Shown piece after piece: positions 31,866 through 42,400 of a stretch of DNA of 64,000 bases. This DNA comes from Tiliqua scincoides (taxonomy: Eukaryota > Chordata > Lepidosauria > Squamata > Scincidae), in the NCBI RefSeq assembly GCF_035046505.1, contig NC_089822.1:265247024-265311023 (forward strand). The letters run 5' to 3'. The notes below the pieces were generated by a model. It was not told the origin of the DNA. It saw only the letters and a list, made by a program, of their open reading frames with translations, and made no database searches. The stretch's first letter is position 1. Every line of letters begins with the position of its first letter. A program made the position numbers and the translations under genes.

Positions 31866-33390
31866 CTGAAGTGCCACGGTGCCAGAGGATGGCAGGATAG
31901 CAAATGTCACACTGATCTTTAAAAAGGGAAGGAGAGGGGACCCGGGAAACTATAGGCCAGTCAGCCTAACATCTATACTGGGTAAGATAATGGAATGCCT
32001 CTTCAAAGATAGAATCTCAAAACACATAGACGGACAAGCCTTGCTGAGGGAAAATCAGCCTGGCTTCTGTGAGGGCAAGTCTTGCCTCACAAACCTTTTA
32101 GAAGTCTTTGAAAAGGTCAACAGGTATGTGGATGCGGGAGAACCCGTGGACATTATATATCTGGACTTTCAGAAGAAAGAAAACTCCACAGTCAGGGAAT
32201 TACAGGACAGGTCCTCTCATGGACTGAGAACTGGTTGAAGACGAGAAAACAGAGTGGGTGTCAATGGGCAATTTTCACAATGGAGAGAGGTGAAAAGCGG
32301 TGTGCCCCAAGGATCTGTCCTGGGACCTGTACTTTTCTGCCTGTTCATAAACTACATGGAGGCAGGGCTAAGCAGCGAGGTGGCCAAGTTTGCAGATGAC
32401 ACCAAACTTTTCTGAGTGGTGAAGACCAGAAGAGATTGTGAGGAGCTCCAGAACGATCTCTCCAAACTGGCAGACTGGGCAGCAAAATGGCAGATGCGTT
32501 TCAATGTAAGTAAGTGTAAAGTCATGGATGTTGGGGGCAAGGAATCCAAACTTCACATATAGGCTAATGGGTTCTGAGCTGTCTGTGACAGATCAGGAGA
32601 GAGATCTTGGGGTGGTGGTGGACAGGTCGATGAAAGTGTCAACCCATCGTGCGGCGGCAGTGAAGAAGGCCAATTCTATGCTTTGGATGATTAGGAAAGG
32701 TATTGAGATCAAAACAGCTAATATTATAATGCCATTGTACAAATCTATGGTAAGGCCACACCTGGAGTTTTGTGTCCAGTTCTGGTCACCATATCTCAAA
32801 AAGGACATAGTGGAAATAGAAAAGGTGCAAAAGAGAGTGATTAAGATGATTACTGGGCTGGGGCACCTTCCTTATGAGGAAAGGCTATGGTGTTTTGGCC
32901 TCTTCAGCCTAGAAAAGAGGCACCTGAGGGGGGGACATGATTGAGACATACAAAATTATGCCCCAGGAAGGATAGAGTGGATAGAGAGATGCTCTTTACA
33001 CTCTCACATAACACCAGAACCAGGGGACATCCACTAAGATTGAGTGTTGGAAGGGTTAGGACAGACAAAAGATTTCTTTACTCAGCATGTGGTTGGTCTG
33101 TGGAACTCCTTGCCACAGGATGTGGTGATGGCATCAGGCCTAGATGCCTTAAAAGGGGATTGGACAAGTTTCTGGAGGAAAAATCCATCACAGTTACAAG
33201 CCATGATGTGTATGTGCAACCTCCTGATCTTAGAAATGGGCCATATCAGATGCAAGGGAGGGCATCAGGATGCAGGTCTCTTGTTATCTGGTGTGCCCCC
33301 TGGGGCATTTGGTGGGCCACTGTGAGATACAGGAAGCTGGACTAGATGGGTCTTTGGCCTGATCCAGCGGGGCTTTTCTTATGTTCTTAG
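31866..33390 (+). mobile_element. CR1-type LINE, longest copy, partial reverse transcriptase to 3' end
   Basis: Legible ORF2 pieces in order: GNYRPVSLTSILGKIME; the motif-A region DIIYLDFQK; the catalytic FADDTKL at 32389-32409; KANSMLWMIRKGIEIKT; SMVRPHLEF; the C-terminal LSHNTRTRGHPLRL. After LDFQK about 20-30 codons are lost by deletion, a stop follows FADDTKLF, and further frame changes occur. The 3' end is intact (TTTTCTTATGTTCTTAG). It is dead but younger-looking than the L3-like traces nearby. Confidence 0.9.
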
Positions 33391-35058
33391 AGGAATACTC
33401 CTCTAATATAGCTCCATTGAACCTATTCTGATGGTCATCTTGGAACAAATTAAAGATCTACCCACAATACGATCCTGTTCCCAATTGTGGACAGCCATGT
33501 GTTTCTAGAAATGTCTCTGTGTGTCCCCAAGCAACTGGTATTCAGAGATACTCTGCCTCTGAGCATGGAAATTTCATTCAATTATCATAGTAACAACACA
33601 GAAAGAATTTTGTTGGATCAGACCTTTGATCCATCTAGTGATGCTGACTAGAGGTGGTTTCCTAATATTTCAATCAGGTGTTTGAAGACACCTGGTTGCC
33701 ACCTTTTTTCTGGGAGGGCTCCTGTGGCCTCTTCTCATTTTTCCTAATTATTGAAGATCATAAAAAGAGTCCTGGTAGATCAGAAGAAATACAAACTTGA
33801 TCCAGCAAGAAGGAGGCCTCAGCCCAGAAGTAGAGCATGCTTTGCATGCAGAAAATCCTTGATTTACTCCCTGATCTCTTCAGGTAGGATGAGACACTCC
33901 CAGCCTGAAACTTTAGAGCAGAGGTTCTCACACATCCCACTTGGGACGACTACCTGATTTGAAATTTGAAAAAGGTCAAATATTTTTGTACATGATCCTA
34001 GAAGAACTGTTGGTGAACTCTTAGAGCCTCTTAGGATGGTCTCTCCCTCAAATGCAAAGGAATCAAAACTTGCTGGATTAGGCCAAAGTGCATCTAGCCA
34101 GCATTCTGTTTCCCATTGTGGACAGCCGGAGGTCCACAAGCAAAGCACGATGGCAAGAACCTCCCCAATGATTGCCGCTGTCCGTCTTCAGTGCTGTGTT
34201 GCCTCTGAACATGAACCAGCTGCCATTTGGCTCCTCCCACCAGTAGTGGATTTACCCTGCCCACATTGCCGCCCCTCCACCTCCAAAGTGCAATGGAGCC
34301 TCAAGCGACTTTCAGACCGACTGGGGAAGCACTCTGAGGCTTTCCGCGGTCTTAACTGCACGTCCAGAAAACTGGACATGCAGTTTCCGACCGCATTGGA
34401 GACTCAGTGAGGCTTCCCGCGTGGTCCTAGCGTCTCATAGGTTCAGTACCTGGGGCGTTTGCCCCATTTCCCTAACACTAGGTCTGCTGCTGCCACTGGC
34501 AGCCATCCCACCTGACTGCTTCTCAGGGAGAGATGAGGTGGTAGTGAGGCTTACTCTATCAGCTTGGCTGGGACCAAGTGCCAGCTGGCTCTTCCCCGCC
34601 AAGAATTGCCACCCGCAGCCATTTCCTACGAAACCCTTTCAATTGGCCTTGCTGTGACTGTGCCATGTTGGCTCCTTCCGTCCCCAAACTGCCTTCTCTG
34701 GCTGGCATTCCACAAGGCTGCACCTAAGGGACTGGGGAAAAAGCAAAGCCTCCTTCATTGACCTGGCTGGAACCAGCAGCCACTTTGGCTCCTCTCCACC
34801 CACAACTCATTAGCCATATAACTCAACAAGTCTTGATGCCTGAATTGTTTATTTTGCTCTTCTCTGTGTGTCCAATTGATAGACAAGAGTTACCCCATCT
34901 TGAAACCCTGATATGTCAGAAGGATCTGAATGGCTGCTATACGCTTTGGCAGAACAGATACTGAGTGACATGGTGGGAAAAACCACCTTGGCCAGCCTTA
35001 CATGAACACCTGGACCGACCGCCACCATACCCATCAATGGGCATTGTCTGGAATGTTC
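33391..35058. other. intergenic with old LINE traces
   Basis: Diverged CR1/L3 3' ends on the minus strand near 33600-33690 and 34070-34215 (TGCTGGATTAGGCCAAAGTG, CAGCATTCTGTTTCCCATTG), and a SINE-like piece near 33825-33910. No gene seen. Confidence 0.45.
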
Positions 35059-35066
35059 TGCTACAC

Positions 35067-35285
35067 CAGTGATGTTCAAAGTTTTTCATCTCATGGCACA
35101 CTGACAAGACGCTAAAATGGTCAAGGCACACCACCAGGTTTTTGACAATTGACAAGGCACACCATGCTGCCAGTGGAGGCTCACATCTCCCATTGGCCCT
35201 ATTAATAAATGACCTTCCCCCAAATTCCTGTGGCACACCTGTGGACCACAGCAGTGTGCCACGACACAGTGGTTGAAAATGGCTG
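35067..35285 (+). mobile_element. short hAT-like element (CAGTGATTTTCAACC family)
   Basis: Ends CAGTGATGTTCAAAG and GTGGTTGAAAATGGCTG, with a perfect 8-bp target duplication TGCTACAC at 35059-35066 and 35286-35293. Confidence 0.92.
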
Positions 35286-35460
35286 TGCTACACAGTATAT
35301 AAGGGGGAGGGAGGCTCTGCAAGGGAGAGCAGTTGTGATGTTTGAAGGTATTAGTTCACACTCTGCTCTCTTATTCACAAATAAAATTCCCTGTAGTATT
35401 CATGCTCCACTTTTGTGTGTGATTGGCCACACACCAGGCACACCTACGCACTAGATGTAC
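35286..35460 (+). other. TATA-box / AATAAA block, possible solo-LTR fragment
   Basis: TATATAAGGGGGAGGG at about 35297 is followed 90 bp later by AATAAAATTCCC and a TG-rich stretch, the spacing seen in LTRs. No primer-binding site, matching partner or internal region was found, so it may be chance. If real it is an old fragment. Confidence 0.25.
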
Positions 35461-35576
35461 AGCAATTTTGCCAACACTGTTTCCCTTTCATATCATTATT
35501 ACAAGTCAATTACTGCAAACCCTGAACTGCCTTAAATGCATTGGCAGAGAAGCAATTCCGCAAAGGTAGTTTGCAT

Positions 35577-36013
35577 TTTGGCAGGAGGGCCACATCATCT
35601 CCCTGACACTGTTGGTGGCCAGGAAAAAAACAACATTAATTTACATTTTTAATTTGAATAAGTTTACATAAATGAATATCTTAGAGATGGAACTTATATG
35701 AATCAATGAAGGTGTCGCAATAGTTCAGGGCCTATAAAAAGCCTTGCACAAAGCAAGGCTGGCCTTTCTGTCACTGCTGCTGCAGCATCACAGATGTGGA
35801 ACAACAAGTAGTGGAGGGAACCCTCATCCCACAGGTCACGTGAGAGGCTGAACAGTTGCCCTCACGCTGAGAGCAGTTTTGTCAGGCCAGTATGGGCTCC
35901 AGCAAGTCTCCAGTGGGCCAGAGGCTCATTGGAGACTGAGGGGCCCCTTTGGGCTGGATTGGGAGTCCCTGAAGGCCACAAGTGGCCCCCAGGCCAGGGT
36001 TTGGACACCCCTG
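35577..36013 (+). mobile_element. hAT element, GGGGTGTCCAAAC family, 5'-truncated
   Basis: Starts inside the family at TTTTGGCAGGAGGGCCACAT and ends AGGGTTTGGACACCCCTG. Confidence 0.88.
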
Positions 36014-36392
36014 CTTTAAGAGGATGTCTGCTGTGACATGCATGTGCCTAGCCTGGTCTAAAAACAAAGTGTGTCTGCTTTTTTCCTTCCCAAAGTTTTT
36101 TTTTTCCTTGCTTTTTCATATGCAGATTTAATCAATTAATTGGCAGTTAAATGACTGATATTTTTAATCTGGGCACAGCCTTGGAAAATACATGTATTTT
36201 TCATTGTAAGCACGCCTCTGATTTTAATATCCAGAAAAACAAAACTGGTGCGCATGACACTTGTGTGCTTCCCTTTGTCCCTTACAGAAGATGGTTTACA
36301 ACCTCCTTGAAATCCTGGTTTAAAACAAACCACTCTCTTCAATACAGGAGGCCAGTTAGTTTAAATGCTGGTTGATACATGAACAAAAATCA

Positions 36393-37222
36393 TCAGTCAG
36401 TTTCATGTTCCACCACACGGGGATGAAAATTGAAGTTTCTCCCCCTGTCTGGGCATTCATAGGGCTTCTCTTTCCTGTGGGTTCTCTCGTGTTTGAGCAC
36501 ACCAGTCCTGTTACTGAAGCGCTTCCCACAATCAGAACACTGGTACGGCTTCTCTCCAGTGTGGATTCTTTCATGTTTAATGAGGACGGATCTGTTGCTG
36601 AAGCTTTTCTCGCACACAGAGCATTTGTATGGCTTCTCCCCTGTGTGAGTTCTCTTGTGTGCTATGAATGTGGAGTGATGGGCAAAGCTCTTCCCACATG
36701 CCAAGCATATGTAGGGCTTCTCCCCTGTGTGGGTTCTCTGATGCCCAAGAAGTTGAGACCTCTGACAGAAGCTTTTTCCACAGTCAAAGCATTTGTGCGG
36801 CTTCTCACCTGTGTGGATTCTCTGGTGCCTGATGAGATCTGACCTCCGGCTGAAGCTTTTTCCACACTCAGAACATATGTGCAGTTTTTCTGCCATTTCA
36901 ATTCTTTTGTGTTTAATCAAGTCTGAGATGGGGCAGAGGCCTTCCCTGTTCTCGGGGTATGTTTCCAGGTTTCTATCATTGGAGATTTTTTGCCAGGCTG
37001 TAGTTTCTTCTTGGTCTGCACCAAAAATAAATTTCTCCACCTTCTCCTCAGAGTTTGTTCCTTGTTGCCTTTCTGCTCTTTGCTGATTTCCAGATAGTCC
37101 TTTCAGCTCATGGCAATGGCAAACATTTCCCTCTCTTTCCATAGGAACCCCCTGTTGTTCTATATACCCAGGATTTTTCACCTGGGAAATTTTTTCAGTC
37201 TCTCTGGACTGCTCATCATTTC
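36393..37222 (-). CDS. gene 3, coding exon 3: linker and C2H2 zinc fingers
   Basis: Last coding exon of a predicted 555-residue minus-strand factor. The acceptor (TTTTTGTTCCAG on the minus strand, 37223-37224) gives the phase needed by the upstream exon, with a split A-GA codon then NDEQSRETEK. A linker of about 115 residues is followed by five canonical fingers with contact residues RSDR, QSQG, HSTA, NSVK and NTGK, and a sixth unit that has lost its second Cys (CPDR) and last His (HETD before the TGA). The fifth linker is RKEKP rather than TGEKP. The shortest finger array of the four genes. Confidence 0.95.
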
Positions 37223-37584
37223 CTGGAACAAAAAGACAAATTTCAACACGGTGATTATTATTAGGGTTATCGCCCAATGAAAGGAATCTTACAGCCCAAT
37301 GCTACTCATATCAACAGGTGTAAGTCCCACTATGTTCAATGGGGCTTACTCTCAGGAAAGCATGCATGCTTTTGCGAGAGTAATGGGAGTGGAGAGTGAT
37401 GGGATTCTTGAGAGCAATGGAAGTAGTTCTCATTGGACTAAATGAGACTTATTTCTGAGTAGACATGCAAAGGATTGGACTGTTAGGGCACAATCCTATG
37501 CCCTACTTTCTCCTACTCAGAAGTAAGTCCCATTCTGTTCAACAGGTCTTACTCCCAGAAAAGTGTGCATAGGATTGCAGTCTT

Positions 37585-37935
37585 AGGGCCCAATCCTATC
37601 CAATTTTCCAGTACCAGTGCAGCTGTGCCAATGGGGCATGCAGTGCATCTTGTGGTGGAGCAGTAGTCACAGAGGCCTCCTTAAGGTATGGGAACATTTG
37701 TTCCTTTACCTTGGGGTTGCATTGCAACTGCACCGGTGCTGGAAAGTTTGACCCTTAGGGTCAAATCCTATCCAATTTTCCAGTACAAGGGCAGCCGTGC
37801 CAATGGGGGCATTCACTGCACCCTGTGCTGGGAAGGTAGCCACAGAGGCTTCATGAAGATATGGGAACATTTGTTCCCTTCCTTCAAGGCTGTATTGTGG
37901 CTGCACTGGTGCTGGAAAGTTGGACAGCATTAGGC
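37585..37935. repeat. tandem pair of a (CAATCCTATCCAATTTTCCA) repeat
   Basis: Two copies, about 37585-37757 and 37758-37935, each running from AATCCTATCCAATTTTCCAG through GGGAACATTTGTTCC to GCACTGGTGCTGGAAAGTT. Relatives with the GGAAACAAATGTTCCCTT word occur near 53930 on the other strand. Confidence 0.75.
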
Positions 37936-38245
37936 CCTCAGTCTACTAATCCATTCAATTTGCACAGGAGTCAAATCATAGTTTTGAACATATTTTATAA
38001 TAATTTTTTAAAAAAGTGCAGATAGCAGGTGCTATCTTAGAAGAGGCATTCCCTCCTGTATGTGAGCAAAAAGGGAATGCCTCTTTTGAAAGGATGGCTG
38101 CCACCTGGTGTTTTTATAAGAACTACTAGAAAAAATGTTCTTAAAAATATGGTATTGCACAATTGACAGTGCCTGTTTCATTAATTAAAAAAAGCTGTTT
38201 AACCCATTAACATAATAATTAGTGGTTAAAGCCCTGATTTTTATT

Positions 38246-38420
38246 CATTTGTACCCACCCTTCCCCCAAAGAACTCAAAGTAGCATGCATGAAATGATCT
38301 TCAGCTAATCAAGCCTGAGTGATGGTGACTGGCCCAATGTCACCCAGTAAACCTCATGCCCTGAAGAATCTTCTGAATCAATCCTTCCGCTTCAGGGTCA
38401 TGTCATCTTAGAACACTAGA
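38246..38420 (-). repeat. SINE-like fragment
   Basis: On the minus strand it ends in a TGGGTACAAATGAATAAA tail after CTTTGAGTTCTTTGGGGGAA, the 3' end of the tRNA-type SINE seen complete at 8964. Confidence 0.5.
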
Positions 38421-38484
38421 AAAGAGCAGCACCACAAAGCAGGAGTAACCCAGAAGTCAAACAAATATGACTTTAATATGTTTT

Positions 38485-38567
38485 TAATTGTGAGCCACCT
38501 TGAGTGTCCTTCACTAGTTAGAAAGGTGGGATATAAATTTCTTAAATAAATAAATACACAGGTGCAG
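38485..38567 (+). repeat. L2/CORE-SINE-like 3' tail
   Basis: TTGTGAGCCACCTTGAGTGT to GGTGGGATATAAATTTCTTA and (AAAT)n. Similar tails at 42668-42775 and 46296-46362. Confidence 0.6.
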
Positions 38568-38767
38568 TAGGTAAATATATTTGATCCCAGCTTTGTAAAT
38601 CCCAGAGCAGTTCAATCAAGTTGCTTTCCATCAGGGAACGCATAGTAATTTTTTAAATAACTTTCTTCAAATGGGCCCCACTGATTTAGTCCTATTTTTG
38701 TCAGGAATCTGGTAGCTCCTTGTGGCAGTTCATGCAAAAGAAAGGGCGGAAGATGGCTGAATGACAG

Positions 38768-39179
38768 AGCTCTTCAGACCTACAAAATTATGCAGAGGAT
38801 GGATAAAGTGGATAGGGGCATGTTCTAGAGTTAGGACAGACAAAAGAAAATATTTCTTTACCCAGCTTGTCATCTGTGGAACTTCTTGCCACAGGATGTG
38901 GTGGTGGCATCTGACCTGGATGCCTTTAAAAGGGGATTGGACAGATTTCTGGAGGAAAAGTTCATCGCAGGTTACAAGCCATGATGGGTATATGCAACCT
39001 CCTGATTTTAGAAGTAGGCTACTTCAGAAAGCCAGGTGCAAGGGAGGGCACCAGGATTAATGTCTCTTGTGGTCTTGGGTGCTCCCTGAGACATTTGGTG
39101 GGCCACTGTGAGATACAGGAAGCTGAACAAGATGGGCTTTTGGCCTGATCCAGTGGGGCTCTTCTTATGTTCTTATGCA
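38768..39179 (+). mobile_element. CR1-type LINE 3' end
   Basis: TACAAAATTATGCAGAGGAT to CTTCTTATGTTCTTATG, with an internal deletion that removes the HNTRTRGHP region. Inside gene 3 intron 2, antisense to the gene. Confidence 0.87.
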
Positions 39180-39446
39180 TGCAGTAGGTCCCAGGTTCAA
39201 TACCAAGACTAGACACTGGGTGGAAGAGGCCCTTGCTTGGTACCTTGGAGAGAGCCAGGGATTGAACGCGGGACCCTCCGCAAGCAAAACAGGTGCCCTG
39301 TCACTGAGGTATAGTCCTCCCTGACAAGGCCCTCCCCACTGACCTCAAAGAATTATGGGGGTTCATGTGGGACTACTAGGAGAGCTGTCAGCACCCTCTC
39401 TATCACCATCAAAGTGTCCAAGAAAACCAGGACATAAAAGTCTTAC

Positions 39447-39537
39447 TTAGTAAGTGGGCATCTCCACAAGCTTCTTCCACAGCCTCTGATGGACTATGAT
39501 CCACTTCATGAGAATCCACAGCCAGTTCTGCAAATGC
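39447..39537 (-). CDS. gene 3, coding exon 2: diverged KRAB-A-like exon
   Basis: A 91-nt exon on the minus strand between GCTGTTTCAG and GTAAGAC, phase 0 in and phase 1 out, open throughout (30 residues plus one base: AFAELAVDSHEVDHSPSEAV and on). The opening F-A-E-L-A-V mirrors the F-E-E-V-A-V start of a KRAB-A box, but the Trp, the Leu-Tyr and the Met-Leu-Glu-Asn core are missing and about 13 codons are gone. It joins both neighbours in frame. Loss of repressor function is likely; KRAB origin is inferred. Confidence 0.65.
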
Positions 39538-40044
39538 CTGAAACAGCAAAGGGGATCTTGTTCAGCTCAGGAAAAAGGGACAGGGAAGTTGACTGTTTAA
39601 GGCCAAGATTTCCAGAGGGGTTGAGGTATTTGGGTGTGGCAGAAACCAACACTGAAAGAGAGCTGAGAACAAACCTGGGCAGGATGCCAGCAGGTCAGCT
39701 TCACCTGCGTTCACTGAAGCTCCATTCACAACTCTCATATCTCAGTGCCATTGACAGACCCATCCTCCTCCAGGAATCGGACTCAACTTCCTTTTCTTAA
39801 GTCATCCATCCATCACCACTCTGTAGCAGTGAGTTCCACAAACTAATTATGCATTGTATCAAGAAGGACTTTCCTCTGCCTATTCTGAACCTACTGTTAA
39901 TTTCACTGAGTGATCCCAGGGTCTAGTGTGACAGGAGAGGGAGAAAAGTGTCTGACTTTCTTCTGTCTCCCAACTCCTCATACCACACTGTAACTAAGCT
40001 AAAGTATGTATAACTGACATCATCGCATAGTCTTCCCCTGCTTA

Positions 40045-40194
40045 ATGGTTGGCAACCTTCAGTCTTGAAAGACTATGGTATAAGCCTACAGCACTTGGTA
40101 TTCCCAGGTGGTCTCCCATCCAAGTACTAACCAGGCCTGACCCTGCTTAGCTTCCAAGATCAGACAAGATCAGGCATGTGCAGGGTAACAGTTG
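40045..40194 (-). mobile_element. 5S rRNA-derived SINE with an L2-like LINE tail
   Basis: On the minus strand about 110 nt of 5S rRNA sequence (40082-40190) are followed by the tail TATACCATAGTCTTTCAAGA and GGTTGCCAACC. The 5S part keeps TACTTGGATGGGAGACCACC and the CCTGGTTAGTACTTGG-type internal promoter region and lacks only about 10 nt at its 5' end. The tail is the same as the 3' end of the L2-like LINE copies. CCCTGCTTA is duplicated on both sides (40036-40044 and 40195-40203). Not a functional rRNA gene. From memory, 5S-headed SINEs with LINE-shared tails are known in lizards. Confidence 0.9.
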
Positions 40195-40276
40195 CCCTGC
40201 TTACCCTGCCTCCATTTCTCTTCACCTTCCTCTGTTGCTTCCCTGAGGCCAATATTTAAATTGCAAGCTTCTAGGG

Positions 40277-40601
40277 CAGGGGTTCTCAAACTCCCTCGGA
40301 GTTTGAGCCCCAAGGTAAGTCTTTGTGGGGGGGCAGGGGGGAACGGCAGTAGTGCGATCCCTAGGATTGCACCGCTGTGGGGGAAGAGGAAGCTTTGGCT
40401 AACATCCTGTACCTGTTGCCAGGGTCCAAGGGATGTGGGAAGTCCTGTGGAGCCCTCTTCAGGGCTCCCCGCGGCTTATCAAAGGTGAAAATAGCGATCG
40501 CGACCCACTTTCGGGTTGCAATCCCAAAACCCTTTCCCCTTCCCCCACCCCTTAAAAGGCCAGAGGCTGAGGTCATCGCGATGCCCCAGTTTGAGAACCT
40601 G
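40277..40601. mobile_element. hAT-like element (CAGGGGTTCTCAAAC ends)
   Basis: Left end CAGGGGTTCTCAAACTCCCT, right end CCCCAGTTTGAGAACCTG. Nearby TTCTAGGG and CTCTAGGG fit a target duplication with small edits. Interior is CpG-containing and GC-rich. Confidence 0.8.
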
Positions 40602-40978
40602 AGCTCTAGGGGCAGTGACTTATCCTCTCATACTTTGCAAAATACATAGCACAAACAGAACAATTCTACTCGTGTCTACTCAGAAATAAATCCCACTGAG
40701 TCCAGTGGGATTTACTCCCAGGTATGTTTGTATGGGATTGCAGCTAAATCTTACAAGGATGGGACGTCATAGTCTTGCACAGCTTACCAGCTCCCCACAA
40801 AGCCTCCTTCTGATCAGCAATAGCCAAATAAATGGGTGTGTGTCCATAGTACAAAGTGCAAATGTGGTCCCTTTGAACAGCCTTACAGAGTACCTAACAA
40901 AGCCTCCTCTTAGTTCTGTGAATGGCGTCTCCACTGTACCACTGACTCTGGGCTCCAGGGATTCTTTACGGCTCTCAC

Positions 40979-41725
40979 CTGCTTTTCTGATCTCTCTGGC
41001 TGTCTCAGCAGGAAGTCCTCAGCCAGGGCCACAGCCTGGGCGCATGTCTCCGGGCCCCCTTCCCTGACCCAGCTCTGGATTTCCTGTGGCAGGATAGTCA
41101 AAAACTGCTCCAGGATCACCAGCTCCAGGATCCGCTCCTTGGTGTGCCTCTCAGGCTTCAACCACTGGTGACACAGATCCCACAGCCGGCAACAAGCCCC
41201 TCGCGGCCCCTCGGCCTCTTGGTAGCGGAACTGCCTGAAGCGCTGGCACTCCAAATCAGTGGCATTCTCCCCAGGGATTTCTTCCTTCATCTTCCTGTCA
41301 TCCACCTCGTGCTCGACTGCTCCATGAAGGCCTTCCAGAGGTTTCACATCCTCTTCTCCTTGAAGGGATGGACCTGTGTTGGTCTCTCCCTTGCTGGGGG
41401 ATAGAAACTCCTTTGTATCCTCCCACAATGGGGGGTCCAGCAGCTGTGGGTTGCTCCATTCCAAGCGAGGACACTCCACAGCCTTCAGAAACTCCTGCCA
41501 TTGGGCTTCCCAGCGCTGCGGTAGAACCTCCCCTGGCTCCTGTTTCACCTGGGGCAGCGTCATCCTTTGAGGAAATCCCTGGATGCTCCCACTCTGGACA
41601 ACCAGGGAGGATTTTCTGCCCGACCCTGACCCTCCCCCAACTTCAGGGATGGCTATATCCTGTTCCTCCAGTTTGACCCTGGGAGACGGTCCATGTTTGG
41701 GTGCTATCTGCAGCTCTGCAGCCAT
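40979..41725 (-). CDS. gene 3, coding exon 1: SCAN domain of a SCAN/C2H2 zinc-finger protein
   Basis: First coding exon of gene 3 (exons 41725-40979, 39537-39447, 37222-36393 on the minus strand). The frame is open from 41758; MAAEL at 41725 matches paralogue starts. Two sumoylation-type motifs occur (V-K-L-E near the N-terminus and V-K-Q-E-P-G-E near residue 60). A complete SCAN box spans about residues 160-243: [62 protein letters not shown]. It ends phase 0 at AAGCAG then GTGAGAG. Together with its fingers this is a dimerising DNA-binding protein; the target is unknown. Confidence 0.94.
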
Positions 41726-41958
41726 CATACTGAGATAGGGTCCACTCAGGCCTACCACCTACCCCTCCATCCTAATTCATGTGCCTGGAGGTCTTCAGTC
41801 AGCGCCACCTTGCAGAATGGCCCTCTTGAACACAGCAGTGTCCCATCGTGATGTTTTAGCTTCTCAGCAATTTCAGGCCAGTGGTCATTTTGTAGAGGCT
41901 GGTCATACTTCTTTGCAAGAAAGGCTTTGCCCTTAAAGAGAAAGAGATAATCAGCCAC
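41726..41958 (-). other. 5' extension of the gene 3 SCAN exon, containing an open frame in another phase
   Basis: A strong minus-strand acceptor (CTCTTCTTTCTCTTAG) precedes 41958. From that base a 68-codon frame is open (VADYLFLFKGKAFLAKKY and on, to a stop at 41752), out of phase with the SCAN frame. The simplest reading is a 5' UTR with an overlapping upstream frame; an alternative small exon is possible. I do not recognise the peptide. Confidence 0.4.
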
Positions 41959-42187
41959 CTAAGAGAAAGAAGAGTATCTAAGAATATCAGGGCTGCCATA
42001 TACCACGTTAAATCACAGAGTCATCAAGCCCAGTTTTGTTGACTGACGGGCAGTGTCATAGGAGCAAATGCATGGACTTGGCTGCCACACAGTGTGGTGA
42101 CAGTCACTAGCTTAGGTGGCTTCAAAACAGGATTAGAACAAGTCATACGGGAGAGGCCCCGCTGGCTTTTAGTCAGAGTAGCCATAG

Positions 42188-42400
42188 GAACATAAGAACA
42201 GCCCCACTGGATCAGGCCAAAGGCCCATCTAGTCCAGCTTCCTGTACCTCATAGTGACCCACCAAATGCTTTAGGGAGCGCACAAAACAACAGACACAAC
42301 CTGCGTCCTGGTGCCCTCTCCTGCATCTGGCAATCAGAGGCAGCCTGCCTCTAAAACCAAGACCTTGCACATACCTACTATGACTTGTAACCCGTAACTA
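42188..42400 (-). mobile_element. CR1-type LINE 3' end
   Basis: GGAACATAAGAACAGCCCCA onward, including AAAGGCCCATCTAGTCCAGC and the region just upstream of the tail. Minus orientation. Confidence 0.86.

Larger units (their letters stand above)
37223..39446 (-). other. gene 3 intron 2
   Basis: It carries CTACTCAGAAGTAAG-type repeats (37297-37345, 37440-37600), the tandem duplicate 37585-37935, SINE and LINE tails (38246-38567) and a CR1 end (38768-39179). Confidence 0.55.
39538..40978 (-). other. gene 3 intron 1
   Basis: It contains the 5S-derived SINE (40045-40194), a hAT element (40277-40601) and one CTACTCAGAAATAAATCCC-type unit (about 40674-40745). Confidence 0.55.

Noticed and set aside
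31866-33390. Host gene with reverse-transcriptase-like domain
   Set aside because: Sequence order, 3' tail and multiple relatives show a CR1 LINE with internal deletion, a stop and frame changes.
40082-40190. Functional 5S rRNA gene
   Set aside because: The 5' end is missing, several positions differ from vertebrate 5S, and it is fused to a LINE tail with target duplications, so it is a SINE.
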